Shown piece by piece: positions 8,894-17,975 of a stretch of 44,554 nucleotides of DNA; the first letter of the stretch is position 1; the number at the start of each line of letters is the position of its first letter. The stretch spans positions 1-44,554 of IMG/VR virus record IMGVR_UViG_3300034198_012395. One strand, given 5' to 3'. The stretch comes from a virus. The notes under the pieces were generated by a model. That model searched no databases, was not told where the DNA came from, and saw only the letters and a list, made by a program, of their open reading frames with translations. Position numbers and translations under genes: made by a program.

Positions 8894-9358
8894 TTAATAC
8901 CAAGCAAAAACGTAGAATTTTTCTCCGTTCTTGCCATATTTGTATGCAGTAGATTCATTGGTTGCGCCAAGATATTCAAGCCATCTGTGAGCTACATTAT
9001 GTAGGTAATGCGATTTACATTCCGCGCGCTGGAACCCCTCATCTCGCCGGATGATAGATGGGATCATTCGCTTTAGAATATGCTTTGTGACCGTAATAGC
9101 CACCAGCGGCCATTCATCCGTGGCAAACATCCAGACAGACCAGACGCCAGGGTGCATTGGGATGGCACCAAATGCAGCTATTGGCCTTCCGTCGCGGTGT
9201 GCTGTCCAGCACATTTGCGGGATCAGCATAGCATCATGCGCCAAGTCTTCCGGCCGGTCGCTCCAGCGCGTCGCGTAAATCTCTTCCTTGTCTGCAGACC
9301 GCATATTCCGCGCAATATGCAGAACATTTTCGTAGGACAGGGGTTCTAGCGTCGTCAT
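8894..9358 (-). CDS. T7 gp13-like internal virion protein with GNAT-like fold
   Basis: 154 residues. Composition and motif order (AAFGAIPMHPGVWSVWMFATDEWP, followed by a helix and AHRWLEYLGA) match the acetyltransferase-like family that includes T7 gp13 (internal virion protein A, DUF2833). The pattern at about residues 57-85 corresponds to the central strand and acetyl-CoA loop region of GNAT folds, though enzymatic activity is not implied. It overlaps the tail nozzle gene by 4 bases (ATGA), suggesting translational coupling. It sits directly after the tail gene, as in T7. Confidence 0.75.
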   Translation of the reverse strand: MTTLEPLSYENVLHIARNMRSADKEEIYATRWSDRPEDLAHDAMLIPQMCWTAHRDGRPIAAFGAIPMHPGVWSVWMFATDEWPLVAITVTKHILKRMIPSIIRRDEGFQRAECKSHYLHNVAHRWLEYLGATNESTAYKYGKNGEKFYVFAWY

Positions 9359-11388
9359 TCTCCGCCAGCCAAGGTGTAGTGAATGGCAAAATTGCTTAAA
9401 CGGGCATAGCCGGAAGCCTTATTCACAAGCCGAACGCCAATATGGGTGCCAATTCCGTAATGCAAAAGCCGGCCAAGCATATACGTCGAGTTGGTAATCA
9501 TCCCTGAATAATCGCGCGCAAGCGGCTGTGATACATCCATCCCAACGTAAACGGCCCAAGCGCCCTCGCAACCCATGTCGATTGCATCAACAGTCTTTGT
9601 ATGCGCCGGCTTTCCCCCGTCGAGATACGGAAGCGTAATTTCAACTTCGCAATCATCATACTCGTCGCCACTAATGCCCCCATAAAGATATACAGCATTT
9701 CCGCTACGGGCGTAGATGCGGCTATTCGCGTAAGAAAAATTCGTTATCGTGAATCCAGGCTCATAGGTACTCCATGCAGCGACACCAGAAGAAGGGAAAA
9801 AGCTGTAAACATAAATCTTGTTTCCAACAGCCAGCCAATATCGCCCGTCTTTCGGCTCAATAATACCAAACGCGGCATTTTTTACTGACTCCGGCAGGGC
9901 TTGTAAGTCGTCGGAAATCAACGTGTCAATGTTTGTGCCGACATCTGAAACTGTAGCCGCGTTAGATGCGTCACGCGCTCTGAGAGAACGAACCCCGCTA
10001 TCAGACAGGAAGAATACGTCAATATCACCAAAGTTGGTGACAGAACGCGGTGCAAACGTGCCGATGTTTTTGAGCGTCTGCGAAGTAACATTCTTCGTAG
10101 GATCCGCGTCCATCGACCAAATCTGCACGGCTCGGCGTGACAGAACTGCAAGCTTGCCCTGATAAATACCTATCGCCTGAAGGTCTTCAAACCCGCTATC
10201 TTGGTTCGACAGATTGATAAATCCCGCTCCGTTGGTCGTGCCGCCAAATTTAGTAGGGTCTCCGATTTCCGAGAAGTAGAGAAGGCTGCGGGTGGTCGAG
10301 TAAAGCTTGTTACCAAACGTCCTAGCCGTGGTGCCCACGCCGGAAGCTGACGAAGCAATCTGGAAAGTCTTACTGTATGAAAGTGCTGGGATCCCCAGGG
10401 TAATCGTGAATACGTCATTTAACTCAAACGTTCCGCCGATGGTTGCCGTTGTAATCTGGGCCTTGGCATCAGATCCACCTGAGAACTGGCTGGGAGTCCC
10501 GATGGTCAGCCCCGTCCCAGACGTGGATACCGATGGAGTAAAAGCGTTAAACGATGCCCCCGCCGCCGAAGTGATGGTTACTGTGGAGCCAGAAGCAGTC
10601 GCGGTATATCCGCCTCCAATCGCCGCCGCTATTACAATAGCCGTATCCGATGTAGTAGAGGTTCCTGTAACCGTTTCAGAAAGAACGTTGGTGCCGTTGA
10701 TCGTGACCGCTGTAACAGATCCCGTGATGTCAGAAGCCGTTACCGTGAACGATGATGTAGCCACAGTAGCCGCTGCAGGAGATTGTGCTGTCGCTGTTGT
10801 GATGGTCTGATTGTTGTTTGCGCCACCGTTAATCGCCGTCCAAGTAATTGTGAATGCTTGGTTTGTGGTCACGTTGGTAATCGTAATTACCGCCCCTGTT
10901 GAAAAAGCCGTGAATTGGGTTTCAGCCTCAATCTGTGCAGCGAGTGCCGATGCCACGGCTGAATTGTCGCCAACGATCGCGGCCACAGTATCCCAAGTGG
11001 TTACGCGAGACCCATTATAGAAGTGATGCACAGACCCGTCTGCGTATTTAGCAATCGCATAAATCTTGCCGTTGAAAGTCTCGCTAAAAATAAGCTCGGT
11101 CATTGCCTGTCCGCTTGGGTGCTGCAGGCGTTGATAGTTCAGATTTGCAGGAAACCCTGCTGGCTGCGCAATAGACCCAAACACAAATAGTGAGCTACCC
11201 GCAGATTGCAGGCCGAATGTTCCAGACGGTAAACTTGCAAAAACTGAAAACTTTTTGCGCTTTTCAATCTCTTTACCGCGCGTGATATGCGCGTTTTTAC
11301 ACGTCAAAAGAGCGCCGGCCGGAGTCGTTAGCAACGACTTGCGGCTATCCAGACCGGCTCCGAAGTTCTCAACAACGAGGTAGCCCAT
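9355..11388 (-). CDS. Tail nozzle / tail tubular protein B-like, with Ig-like insertion
   Basis: The start at 11388 (MGYLVVENFGAGLDSRKS) forms a TAATG junction with the adaptor gene; the longer in-frame start would overlap that gene. This gives 677 residues. The N-terminal segment (KNAHITRGKEIEKRKKF, KIYAIAKYADGSVHHFYNGSRVTTWD) and the propeller-like C-terminal part (YQGKLAVLSRRAVQIWSMDADP) are typical of T7 gp12 / P22 gp10-type nozzle proteins, which close the tail tube. Residues about 165-310 form a Thr/Ser/Ala-rich beta segment (Ig-like repeats TxTVTITSAAGASF), probably an inserted surface domain. Confidence 0.82.
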   Translation of the reverse strand: MGYLVVENFGAGLDSRKSLLTTPAGALLTCKNAHITRGKEIEKRKKFSVFASLPSGTFGLQSAGSSLFVFGSIAQPAGFPANLNYQRLQHPSGQAMTELIFSETFNGKIYAIAKYADGSVHHFYNGSRVTTWDTVAAIVGDNSAVASALAAQIEAETQFTAFSTGAVITITNVTTNQAFTITWTAINGGANNNQTITTATAQSPAAATVATSSFTVTASDITGSVTAVTINGTNVLSETVTGTSTTSDTAIVIAAAIGGGYTATASGSTVTITSAAGASFNAFTPSVSTSGTGLTIGTPSQFSGGSDAKAQITTATIGGTFELNDVFTITLGIPALSYSKTFQIASSASGVGTTARTFGNKLYSTTRSLLYFSEIGDPTKFGGTTNGAGFINLSNQDSGFEDLQAIGIYQGKLAVLSRRAVQIWSMDADPTKNVTSQTLKNIGTFAPRSVTNFGDIDVFFLSDSGVRSLRARDASNAATVSDVGTNIDTLISDDLQALPESVKNAAFGIIEPKDGRYWLAVGNKIYVYSFFPSSGVAAWSTYEPGFTITNFSYANSRIYARSGNAVYLYGGISGDEYDDCEVEITLPYLDGGKPAHTKTVDAIDMGCEGAWAVYVGMDVSQPLARDYSGMITNSTYMLGRLLHYGIGTHIGVRLVNKASGYARLSNFAIHYTLAGGE

Positions 11389-12089
11389 TAGATGCGTCGT
11401 GAACGAAGCTGCCAATCTCCTCCAGGCCAACCGCTGTCGGAGTGAGATCGGATACTTCCACCCATAATAAAGGTGGGCAACTTGTCTGCGTTACCCTTGA
11501 TATTCTTGTAGTGCTGCTGCGCAAGCTGCAGCTTGAACTGCGCGTCCTCTGCCTTCAGTCGTTGGAGCATTTCCGCTGCGCTGAAAAGAACAATGGTCGT
11601 GGCATCCAGATCACAGGTGTCGTCATTGGCAATAAGCGGACGCAGATTGCGAATGCAACGGAAGCGAAGCACCTGATCGCTACTTGCCGGAACGGGCCAG
11701 ACTTCAAACTGATTGTCCTCATAGTGCCGCCAAAGCTGAACAGGGTCGTTTTTGCTGCCAATTTCGCTGTTCATGGCGTTGTAAATCTTGGAATCGAATC
11801 CGTTTTTTACGTCGCGCCAGATTGCGCCATACTTCACAAAAACGCTGATGATGCGATCATGGTTCACGTCATTGTTGAACGTGTAATATCGCTCGCCATT
11901 GACCAATGGCTCGTCGCGCTCAATGACCAAGTGCGGCCAATTCCACTCCTGATATAGCCGCTCTTGGTTGCGCCGAAGCGTTTGCTGAAGTGCCGGAACA
12001 GACCCAATCCCTTGCGCGACAGAAGTTGACGCGCCCATTTCGGCGCGCAATTCTTCAACAAGCGTAGAGAGAGGGATGTTCCGGCGCAT
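11388..12089 (-). CDS. Head-to-tail adaptor (T7 gp11 / P22 gp4-like)
   Basis: 233 residues, the usual size for podoviral adaptors. The layout matches: an N-terminal helical region with LVEELRAEMGAS, then LRRNQERLYQEWNWPHL, a hinge with NGERYYTFNNDVNHDRIISVFVKYG, EVWPVPASSDQVLRFRCIRNLRPL, and a C-terminal helix pair (AAEMLQRLKAEDAQFKLQLAQQHY). These proteins dock under the portal ring and hold the nozzle, which is the next gene. The assignment rests on this pattern and position. Confidence 0.8.
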   Translation of the reverse strand: MRRNIPLSTLVEELRAEMGASTSVAQGIGSVPALQQTLRRNQERLYQEWNWPHLVIERDEPLVNGERYYTFNNDVNHDRIISVFVKYGAIWRDVKNGFDSKIYNAMNSEIGSKNDPVQLWRHYEDNQFEVWPVPASSDQVLRFRCIRNLRPLIANDDTCDLDATTIVLFSAAEMLQRLKAEDAQFKLQLAQQHYKNIKGNADKLPTFIMGGSIRSHSDSGWPGGDWQLRSRRI

Positions 12090-12103
12090 TTATTCTTTCA
12101 GCT

Positions 12104-12517
12104 TTACTTTTTATTCTTTGTCGGCTTTTCAGGCTCGGAATCAAAGAATTCCGCGTCGGGATCAGGTGCGTCTGCCGCGTCGGGGAGATCAGGCACGGGG
12201 GAAAACTTGTCGGCACCAGTAACGGTAATACCAACCTGTTTGAATTCAGACGGCAGACGAGGATCAAACGTCTGCGGAAAAATTTTGTAGAAAATCTTCT
12301 CGCCATCGGTATTCGGGGAATTCCCGTAAATCTCCGCAAGACGAGCGTATTCCTGTTGATGTGACCGGCGATCATTGCCGGTAATTTCCACGCGCACGAC
12401 AGATTCGGCGCCGTGGATTGCTTGGAGAATAGCCGCCTCGGCGGGTGTAACTCCTGTTTTAGGGACGCTGTTGGCAAGATCGCCAAGTAAGCGGACTTCA
12501 CAATTTGCAATTTCCAT
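12104..12517 (-). CDS. Conserved phage protein of unknown function (late operon)
   Basis: Translation most likely starts at 12517 (MEIANCEVRLLGDL), because the upstream sequence is a C/A-rich leader like that of other genes in this genome; an in-frame ATG 78 bases upstream is less likely. 137 residues. The N-terminal half (VRLLGDLANSVPKTGVTPAEAAILQAIHG) has a pattern I have seen in other phage structural operons without a function. The C-terminus is acidic and Pro/Asp-rich. It lies between the HNH gene and the adaptor. Confidence 0.65.
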   Translation of the reverse strand: MEIANCEVRLLGDLANSVPKTGVTPAEAAILQAIHGAESVVRVEITGNDRRSHQQEYARLAEIYGNSPNTDGEKIFYKIFPQTFDPRLPSEFKQVGITVTGADKFSPVPDLPDAADAPDPDAEFFDSEPEKPTKNKK

Positions 12518-12566
12518 ATTTTTGTTGGTTGGTGTTGGGTTTGGGTTTGTTAACCGATCTACAAGA

Positions 12567-13262
12567 TCAGCAAACATCTTTGGGGTAATTTCCAAGGCTC
12601 GTCAATCCCAAAATCCGGCTTGGGTGCAACTTCCAGCAATCAGGGAGCCTGTCGTCGGAAGCCGTGGATTTCCTTCGGTTCAACGACCTGGGCAAAACAT
12701 GAAGATTTAGATGGTGGTGCCATCCGCCTAACTTCAGAGGAATAAAATGATCCACCTCAAAAATGCATCCAAGGCACTCCTGTAGGCGGCGGCGGGACTC
12801 CCTCACGGCCAATTCCATGCCGCAGTCATGGTCTTGATGTAGGGCCGCTTTCAGGCGCGCTCTGCGCGCTGTGTTATGAAGGTTTCGCTTCTCTGGGTAG
12901 AGTTTTGCGTATTCCCTGCCATATCTTCGTTTTCTTTCTATGTTTCGGATGTATTCAGCGCGAGAAATTTCCCTTCGTCTTTCTGGGTTGTTTCTAGCCC
13001 ATCGTTGCCTATTGGCTTTGTGGCGATCAGGATTTTCTTTTACCCATTTCTTTGTTCGCTCGCAGTTGTCGCGCAACATTTTTTCGCGGTTCTTGATCCG
13101 CCATTCCGCCAATGATTTTTCATGCTTTTGCTTCCTTGCGTCAAACTGATCTGGAGTCATCCATATTTCAGGATTTCTTCCACAACGCCTTTCGTAGATC
13201 CAAAATCTCTTTGTTTTACACGGACTCCAATCTCCTCTTTTGTATTTTGGCGCGTGGTTCAT
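12567..13262 (-). CDS. Free-standing HNH homing endonuclease
   Basis: 231 residues. Residues about 5-45 form a small domain (KYKRGDWSPCKTKRFWIYERR, then EIWMTPDQFDARKQKH) followed by a long basic helical linker with NPERR/YPEKRN repeats, often seen in HNH proteins. The catalytic part is at about 165-196: CIFEVDHFIPLKLGGWHHHLNLHVLP then LNRRKS, giving the His-Asn-His finger. It sits between the major capsid gene and the next structural gene, right after a strong terminator, so it looks like a mobile insertion in the late operon. Its first domain recurs in the small protein at 34686-34949. Confidence 0.88.
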   Translation of the reverse strand: MNHAPKYKRGDWSPCKTKRFWIYERRCGRNPEIWMTPDQFDARKQKHEKSLAEWRIKNREKMLRDNCERTKKWVKENPDRHKANRQRWARNNPERRREISRAEYIRNIERKRRYGREYAKLYPEKRNLHNTARRARLKAALHQDHDCGMELAVRESRRRLQECLGCIFEVDHFIPLKLGGWHHHLNLHVLPRSLNRRKSTASDDRLPDCWKLHPSRILGLTSLGNYPKDVC

Positions 13263-13267
13263 AAAAA

Positions 13268-13303
13268 AATACCGCCGCTAGAATTGCGCCTAGCGGCGGT
13301 ATT
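13268..13303 (-). terminator. Strong intrinsic terminator after the major capsid gene
   Basis: A perfect 14-bp stem, arms 13268-13281 and 13290-13303 (core ACCGCCGCTAG and CTAGCGGCGGT) with an 8-base loop, followed on the minus strand by seven T (13263-13269) that end at the HNH start codon. Two smaller hairpins precede it: 13333-13356 (ACTTCGCAAT/ATTGCGAAGT) and GGTTAT/ATAACC near 13312-13326. Confidence 0.88.
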
Positions 13304-13363
13304 GTCGAGAGGTTATTTCATAACCATTATTTACTTCGCAATGTTAATTGCGAAGTTAAATGA

Positions 13364-14413
13364 TTAAGAAACCTCGTAAACTGCGCTCGAATTAAGCTGC
13401 TGAACGGTCAGTCCGCCAGTCCAGGTCATCGCACGATACAGGGAATACTGATCGTAAGGACGGGCCGGATTGTGGGTCTTCTTGTCCTCACCCTCCATCA
13501 CCTGAAGCTTGATAGCGTTCAGGTCGATGAAGTAAGCGCGCTTGGACAGCGAGAGGTCATCGAGGGTTGGGTCATACACGAACGAACCGACGCCGCGCAT
13601 GGAGATGTCCGCCATGCCGATGTCGTTCTTGCCGTTGTTGGCAAAGCCCGTCATGGAGTAGTAACCCTTCTCGGCAACCTCGCCCTCAAGAGCCTCAAGG
13701 AACGCGCTACCAGCGAGAAGCAGGTAGTTGGGGTTCTTGGCGTAACGACGAAGCTGGCGGATCTCCTTGCGCAGGGTCTTGGAGAGCGTCTGGTTAGTCG
13801 TGGACGCGGTGATCTTGTTGGCTCCAACAAGGGCGCGATGCCTCCACCAAGCCGTAGTGGCGCGGTCGAGACCTCCAGTTGTGCCGACAGCGGGGGTGTC
13901 GGTGAGGATGGAGAGCAGACCAGGAACCTGCTTGGCGTCCTGAGTGCCGTCCCTCCACAGCATGTTGTTGAAGGTCTTCGACCAACCCTCGGTCATGTCG
14001 TCAAGCTTGTCCTCAAGCAGGCCGGTGAGAACGGTAAGTTCACGCTCGGAATGCTCGGAAACATTCTTGCCTTGGGCGCTGTCCACGACGCTGATGCCAT
14101 CGTTTTTAAGCTCCGTGAGAGTCACGGTGATACCAGCGTGGATTTCCCTCCAAGGGAAGGTGACGCGCTTGATATTCGCCGGATTCGCGTAGCTGACGGA
14201 ATCGTTGTGGGTGTAGCCAGCGATGGCCGTGGTGTAATCGCCCTTGACGGGGATCGTGATGTTGCCCTTGCCTCCAGGGAAGCTCTTTTTGGCACCCTCA
14301 AGGGCTTTAAGAAGGGGCTTGTCCTGAATGGACTGCGCGAAAGCCGGCCCCTTGATGTGATAATCAAGGGCAGCATTCGCAATGTTGTTTAGTTCACCAG
14401 TTGTAAATGGCAT
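13364..14413 (-). CDS. Major capsid protein
   Basis: 349 residues, the first gene after the scaffold and the last before a strong terminator, as usual for the most abundant virion protein. Composition and layout (helical N-terminus with LNNIANAALDYHIKGPAFAQ, a central VTFPWREIHAGITVTLTELKNDG, then FNNMLWRDGTQDAKQVPGLLSIL) fit HK97-fold major capsid proteins of podoviruses. No protease gene was found next to it, so processing is not suggested. The C-terminal part has an acidic-aromatic beta region (YDPTLDDLSLSKRAYFIDL). Assigned by context and pattern; no catalytic motif is expected. Confidence 0.85.
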   Translation of the reverse strand: MPFTTGELNNIANAALDYHIKGPAFAQSIQDKPLLKALEGAKKSFPGGKGNITIPVKGDYTTAIAGYTHNDSVSYANPANIKRVTFPWREIHAGITVTLTELKNDGISVVDSAQGKNVSEHSERELTVLTGLLEDKLDDMTEGWSKTFNNMLWRDGTQDAKQVPGLLSILTDTPAVGTTGGLDRATTAWWRHRALVGANKITASTTNQTLSKTLRKEIRQLRRYAKNPNYLLLAGSAFLEALEGEVAEKGYYSMTGFANNGKNDIGMADISMRGVGSFVYDPTLDDLSLSKRAYFIDLNAIKLQVMEGEDKKTHNPARPYDQYSLYRAMTWTGGLTVQQLNSSAVYEVS

Positions 14414-14442
14414 ATTGCTTGTTTTTTAGTTGAGTTGTTTTT

Positions 14443-15540
14443 TTACAGTTGTCCGACCGCCGCCAGTCTGACTGCATCTCGCAGGCTTCTCGGCTCCGGC
14501 TTGACGTTTGCGGACGATGTTTCGCTTTTAATGGTCGTGGCTTGGGCGCGCTGTGGAGTGAACCGCCGAAGCGAATCACCAACGTCTTTGTAGGCCGCTT
14601 CGACCAGCGCAATCGCCTCATCGGGCGTCTGCGGAGGGCGGGCAGCCATTGCGGCTTTCACCTTGTCCATCAGAAACGGGGCTTTGACAGTATAATCAGC
14701 ATCGCGGGTCTTTATGCCATTCTCCCATTCCGTCACCGCATTGCGCATGATCCCTTGGACTGCGGCTTGCTGATGGAACTCGGCCTGTTGGGCCTGTGCT
14801 TGGATTGTCGCCTCCTGCTGTCTGCGAAGAAAATCCGCCTCGTTGCGTCTGCGGGCCAATTCGGCCGCAAGCGCCTCGTCAACTTCTCCCTCGTCAACCT
14901 TTGTTTTAAGGTCTTCGGGGAGCTTGTTGCCGGCGAAGGTTTCCAAGCTATTCCAGTAGGAAGACAACATTTCACGGGCGCGAATTGGATCACTCTTCAT
15001 CGCAGCCATGATCTGAAATCCTTCAGCCACTTCATGCGGCGTTAGGGAATTCGTATCCATGAACGTTCTAACAGCGCGCCACTCCTCGGCATCCGGCTTC
15101 AGCGTGTCAGCCTCCTGCCGGTAGGCAGAACGCTCTTTAATGACTTGCTGGAATCGCGGGTGTTTATGGAACGGCAGTTTGGCATCATCCACTTCGGCAT
15201 CTGTCGGCTTGCCATCGTCCTTAACGGCTTGCGCATCAGAAGCGAGAGTTTCAGTCGCCTTGCTGGTGTCTTCTGTCTTGTTCGGGTCGAGCGATGTCCC
15301 GTCAGCCGATTTTGCTTCCTCCTTGACAACGTTTTTTACAACGTCGAGCAGGGATTGGGCTTCATCGGCCTTTGTTTCGCTCTGATCGCCCGCAGCGGAC
15401 GGATCTGCGGAAATCTGTTTTGCGTCCTGGGTCGCAGACGTATCCTGAGAAACCGATGTCGAAACATCGGTATCAGTTGAGGCCGTCTGCGTTATGCTGT
15501 CTGCCGACGAAGCAGACAAATCTGTTGGATTTATCGTCAT
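14443..15540 (-). CDS. Capsid scaffolding protein
   Basis: 365 residues directly upstream of the capsid gene. The N-terminal third (about 1-115) is acidic and Ser/Thr/Asp/Ala-rich, followed by helical regions rich in Glu/Gln/Ala/Arg (FLRRQQEATIQAQAQQAEFHQQAAV at about 238-262), and the C-terminus is basic. This is the usual character of scaffolds, which guide procapsid assembly and then leave. The leader before the ATG is C/A-rich (ACCAACATAAATCAACACA). Confidence 0.75.
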   Translation of the reverse strand: MTINPTDLSASSADSITQTASTDTDVSTSVSQDTSATQDAKQISADPSAAGDQSETKADEAQSLLDVVKNVVKEEAKSADGTSLDPNKTEDTSKATETLASDAQAVKDDGKPTDAEVDDAKLPFHKHPRFQQVIKERSAYRQEADTLKPDAEEWRAVRTFMDTNSLTPHEVAEGFQIMAAMKSDPIRAREMLSSYWNSLETFAGNKLPEDLKTKVDEGEVDEALAAELARRRNEADFLRRQQEATIQAQAQQAEFHQQAAVQGIMRNAVTEWENGIKTRDADYTVKAPFLMDKVKAAMAARPPQTPDEAIALVEAAYKDVGDSLRRFTPQRAQATTIKSETSSANVKPEPRSLRDAVRLAAVGQL

Positions 15541-15601
15541 TGTGTTGATTTATGTTGGTTTGGTTTGGTTTTGCAAGGACTTTTTACGGTCTTTGCGTAA
15601 T

Positions 15602-15862
15602 TTATGCTTCAGCCAACTGCTGCACCAAAGCCTTGATCTGCTCTTGCTTGTCGGCGGGGAGAGTTGCAGCAAGGTCAAAGAAGGAAGCGTTCTCCTGCTT
15701 CAAACGCTCCACTTCCTGCGCGTCATAGCTTGCGAGGATTTCCTCAACACGGGCCTGTAGGTAGGCTTCTGGCGTGATCTGCTCTGCGCCTTCGGCGGCG
15801 TTGGCGCGGGCGACGATGGCGGTCAGGCCGCTTAATTTAGATGGGTCAATCGTTAGAGTCAT
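15602..15862 (-). CDS. Small late-operon protein of unknown function
   Basis: 86 residues from ATG 15862 (MTLTIDPSKLSGL). This start is preferred over an in-frame start at 15970 because 15863-15970 is occupied by another coding frame (15846-16019). Mostly helical, with Glu/Gln/Ala-rich segments (YLQARVEEILASYDAQEVERLKQE, LPADKQEQIKALVQQLAEA). It overlaps the upstream 57-residue gene by 17 bases. Possibly a head-assembly accessory factor by position; no family recognised. Confidence 0.6.
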   Translation of the reverse strand: MTLTIDPSKLSGLTAIVARANAAEGAEQITPEAYLQARVEEILASYDAQEVERLKQENASFFDLAATLPADKQEQIKALVQQLAEA

Positions 15863-16019
15863 TTGCTTCGGAAGGTTCGGGTTGCTTGATTGCGGCGGCG
15901 AGGACTTCGATGGCTTTTTGTATGGAGATATATCCGGCACGGGATATTTGTCCTTGGGCTTTTGGTTCAAGAGCTTCGGAGAGGAGTTGGAGGGCTTGGG
16001 CTGGTGTTGGGTTGTTCAT
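15846..16019 (-). CDS. Very small coupled protein of unknown function
   Basis: 57 residues starting MNNPTPAQALQLL and ending EANDSND. The frame is short but clearly coding-like: helical and amphipathic (LQLLSEALEPKAQGQISRAGYISIQKAIEVLAAAIKQ). It starts 4 bases after the fibre gene stop and overlaps the next gene by 17 bases, consistent with a packed operon. A function cannot be named. Confidence 0.6.
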   Translation of the reverse strand: MNNPTPAQALQLLSEALEPKAQGQISRAGYISIQKAIEVLAAAIKQPEPSEANDSND

Positions 16020-16022
16020 AAA

Positions 16023-17975
16023 TTAGGCAAGGGCTACGGATTTCATCGTTCCGCCATCGTTGTACCAAAGCTTCACAACTGAGCTTGTGGAGTTCTTCCA
16101 CACACCAGCACGACCAGCCGCAAGATCCGATGTGGTTGGGTCTGCCGCTAGAGTAAATGCCGTAAACTGTAGAGGCGTATAAATGATGCTATTACTGTTT
16201 CCAAATCGCGCTGATAGAGTGCTATTAAAAGTTGTAATGTCGCAATTAACTGCCGATTGAAGTTTAAGAACCCTCCCCGTCCCCGTGCCGCCCGCCTCGG
16301 TTCCGATTTCGAGCAAGTTCGCGTTCCACCTCATGAAGCCGCGCTCGAAATTTGAGGCGTCTGTGAAGGTATTATACAGACGGAAGGTCTGGGCATTCGT
16401 GCCGTTGCGCTGGGCAATGGCATTGCTTATTCCTTCATCAATAAGGGTTGCGCCGCCCGGAAAACTTATCGGGTTTTGACTGTTCCCTATCGAAATTCCT
16501 CCTCCCGCAACTCGAAATTGACCTTGCCACCCAAGGACAGGAGCAATCGACGCATACCCAAAGACAATTCTTCCATCTTTCTCAACTCGGAACCTAGAAG
16601 TTCCCCCTGTCTGGACATCGAGGAGGTTAGACCCTGCCGCGCTCGCCGTGTCGGTGATATTGAGCAGGATGCCCCTTGCAACACCCGTGGTGTTCCACGT
16701 TCCGCTCAACGAGACAAGCGGGGTCGTGTTCGCGCCCGTGACGGAGTAGCTGGCCGTCAGGGCAGACGTATTCGCGGCAGCGGTGATGGTCTGGCGACCA
16801 GTAAGGTTAAAATGCTGTGCGGAAACATTAAGGTTGGAGTTGCCAGCAGCGATGGTTTGGGTGTAAAAAGTCACTGGAGCCTCAAAATTTACTCCCAGCG
16901 GAGAGGCGGTAATAAGCCCACGGTAGCCACCATCATCTCCAAATGCGGGGTCAAAATACCTTACATCAATTCCATTATTAGCCTTAACATAATTAAATAT
17001 CGGCGAGTCTGTCGTATTGAGCGATTGGTCAAACGTCTGGAGCGGCGGCTTGTTCAGGATCTGCGCGACTCCAGTTGTGGCATTCCAGTCGGAGTTGACT
17101 TGGGCGGCGGGGATAGTAGGCTTGTTCAAGATCGCCGCAACTCCCGTTGTGGCATTCCAATCAGAATTGACTTGAGATGGAGAAACAGCAGCCACGGCGC
17201 TTGAAAAGTCGGTAATCTGACTAGCTGTATGTGTATGCGATGCCGGAGCCGCACCGATGTCTGCCGGTGTGAGGGGATCGCTGCCGCCTGTGGCATGCGT
17301 TGATTTATGCGCAGACGGCGAAAATGCAGATGGCTTGCCGGTAATAGCAGCCCAATCAATCGAGCCGGCTGATGCCCCACCAGATGCTACAAGCTGCCAA
17401 TGCGTGCCAGGGGGTGCTGTTGTGACGTTGCTTGCCGTGCAGACATAACTGGATCCCTGATATTCAACGGCGTCGTAATCGTTATAGGCAACTCCAGCCG
17501 TCCAAGATCCACGCCAGAAGGCACCAGGCCGGCCACGGCCACCTGCAGGGCCAATCCCTCCCTCTGGGCCACGCTCGCCTTTTTCACCCCTTGCGCCTTG
17601 ATCTCCTTTCTCTCCGCGCTTACCCTCCGGCCCTTGCTCGCCGCGATCTCCTTTCAGACCACGCTCACCAGTAAATCCGCGCTCGCCGCGATCACCTTTA
17701 TCGCCTTTTTCTCCGCGCTGTCCGCGCTTCCCCTCCGGCCCTTGATCGCCGGTATCGCCTTTTTCTCCGCGCTCGCCTTGGTTTCCTTGATCGCCCTGAT
17801 CGCCTTGATCTCCCTTTTCACCCTGATCGCCTTTTTCTCCCTTATCTCCAGGGAAAAAGACGGGGGTGATGGAATTGCCATTGATGAAACGCCGGACAGC
17901 GGCATCCATTGTCGCGTCAGATGTTCCTTCGGGGAATTGAAGAGTTTCCCCATTTGGGAGTTTTGCGATTCTCAT
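16023..17975 (-). CDS. Collagen-like tail/head fibre
   Basis: 650 residues. Residues about 1-32 are the FPEG-type module (LQFPEGTSDATMDAAVRRF) shared with the virion protein at 653-2695. Residues 43-150 are about 36 uninterrupted Gly-X-Y triplets rich in K/E/D/Q/R, a collagen-like triple helix. Next comes a carbohydrate-binding-like motif (WRGSWTAGVAYNDYDAVEYQGSSYVCTASN), two copies of QVNSDWNATTGVAxILNKP at about 270-315, and a trimeric-fibre-like Ser/Thr/Gly-rich C-terminus. It is most likely a receptor-binding or decorating fibre, placed unusually between portal and scaffold genes, so a head fibre is possible. Confidence 0.85.
   Translation of the reverse strand: MRIAKLPNGETLQFPEGTSDATMDAAVRRFINGNSITPVFFPGDKGEKGDQGEKGDQGDQGDQGNQGERGEKGDTGDQGPEGKRGQRGEKGDKGDRGERGFTGERGLKGDRGEQGPEGKRGEKGDQGARGEKGERGPEGGIGPAGGRGRPGAFWRGSWTAGVAYNDYDAVEYQGSSYVCTASNVTTAPPGTHWQLVASGGASAGSIDWAAITGKPSAFSPSAHKSTHATGGSDPLTPADIGAAPASHTHTASQITDFSSAVAAVSPSQVNSDWNATTGVAAILNKPTIPAAQVNSDWNATTGVAQILNKPPLQTFDQSLNTTDSPIFNYVKANNGIDVRYFDPAFGDDGGYRGLITASPLGVNFEAPVTFYTQTIAAGNSNLNVSAQHFNLTGRQTITAAANTSALTASYSVTGANTTPLVSLSGTWNTTGVARGILLNITDTASAAGSNLLDVQTGGTSRFRVEKDGRIVFGYASIAPVLGWQGQFRVAGGGISIGNSQNPISFPGGATLIDEGISNAIAQRNGTNAQTFRLYNTFTDASNFERGFMRWNANLLEIGTEAGGTGTGRVLKLQSAVNCDITTFNSTLSARFGNSNSIIYTPLQFTAFTLAADPTTSDLAAGRAGVWKNSTSSVVKLWYNDGGTMKSVALA

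Noticed and set aside
13472-14392. A 306-residue plus-strand frame opposite the major capsid gene
   Set aside because: Shadow of a strongly coded gene; no domain and no leader of the kind seen elsewhere.
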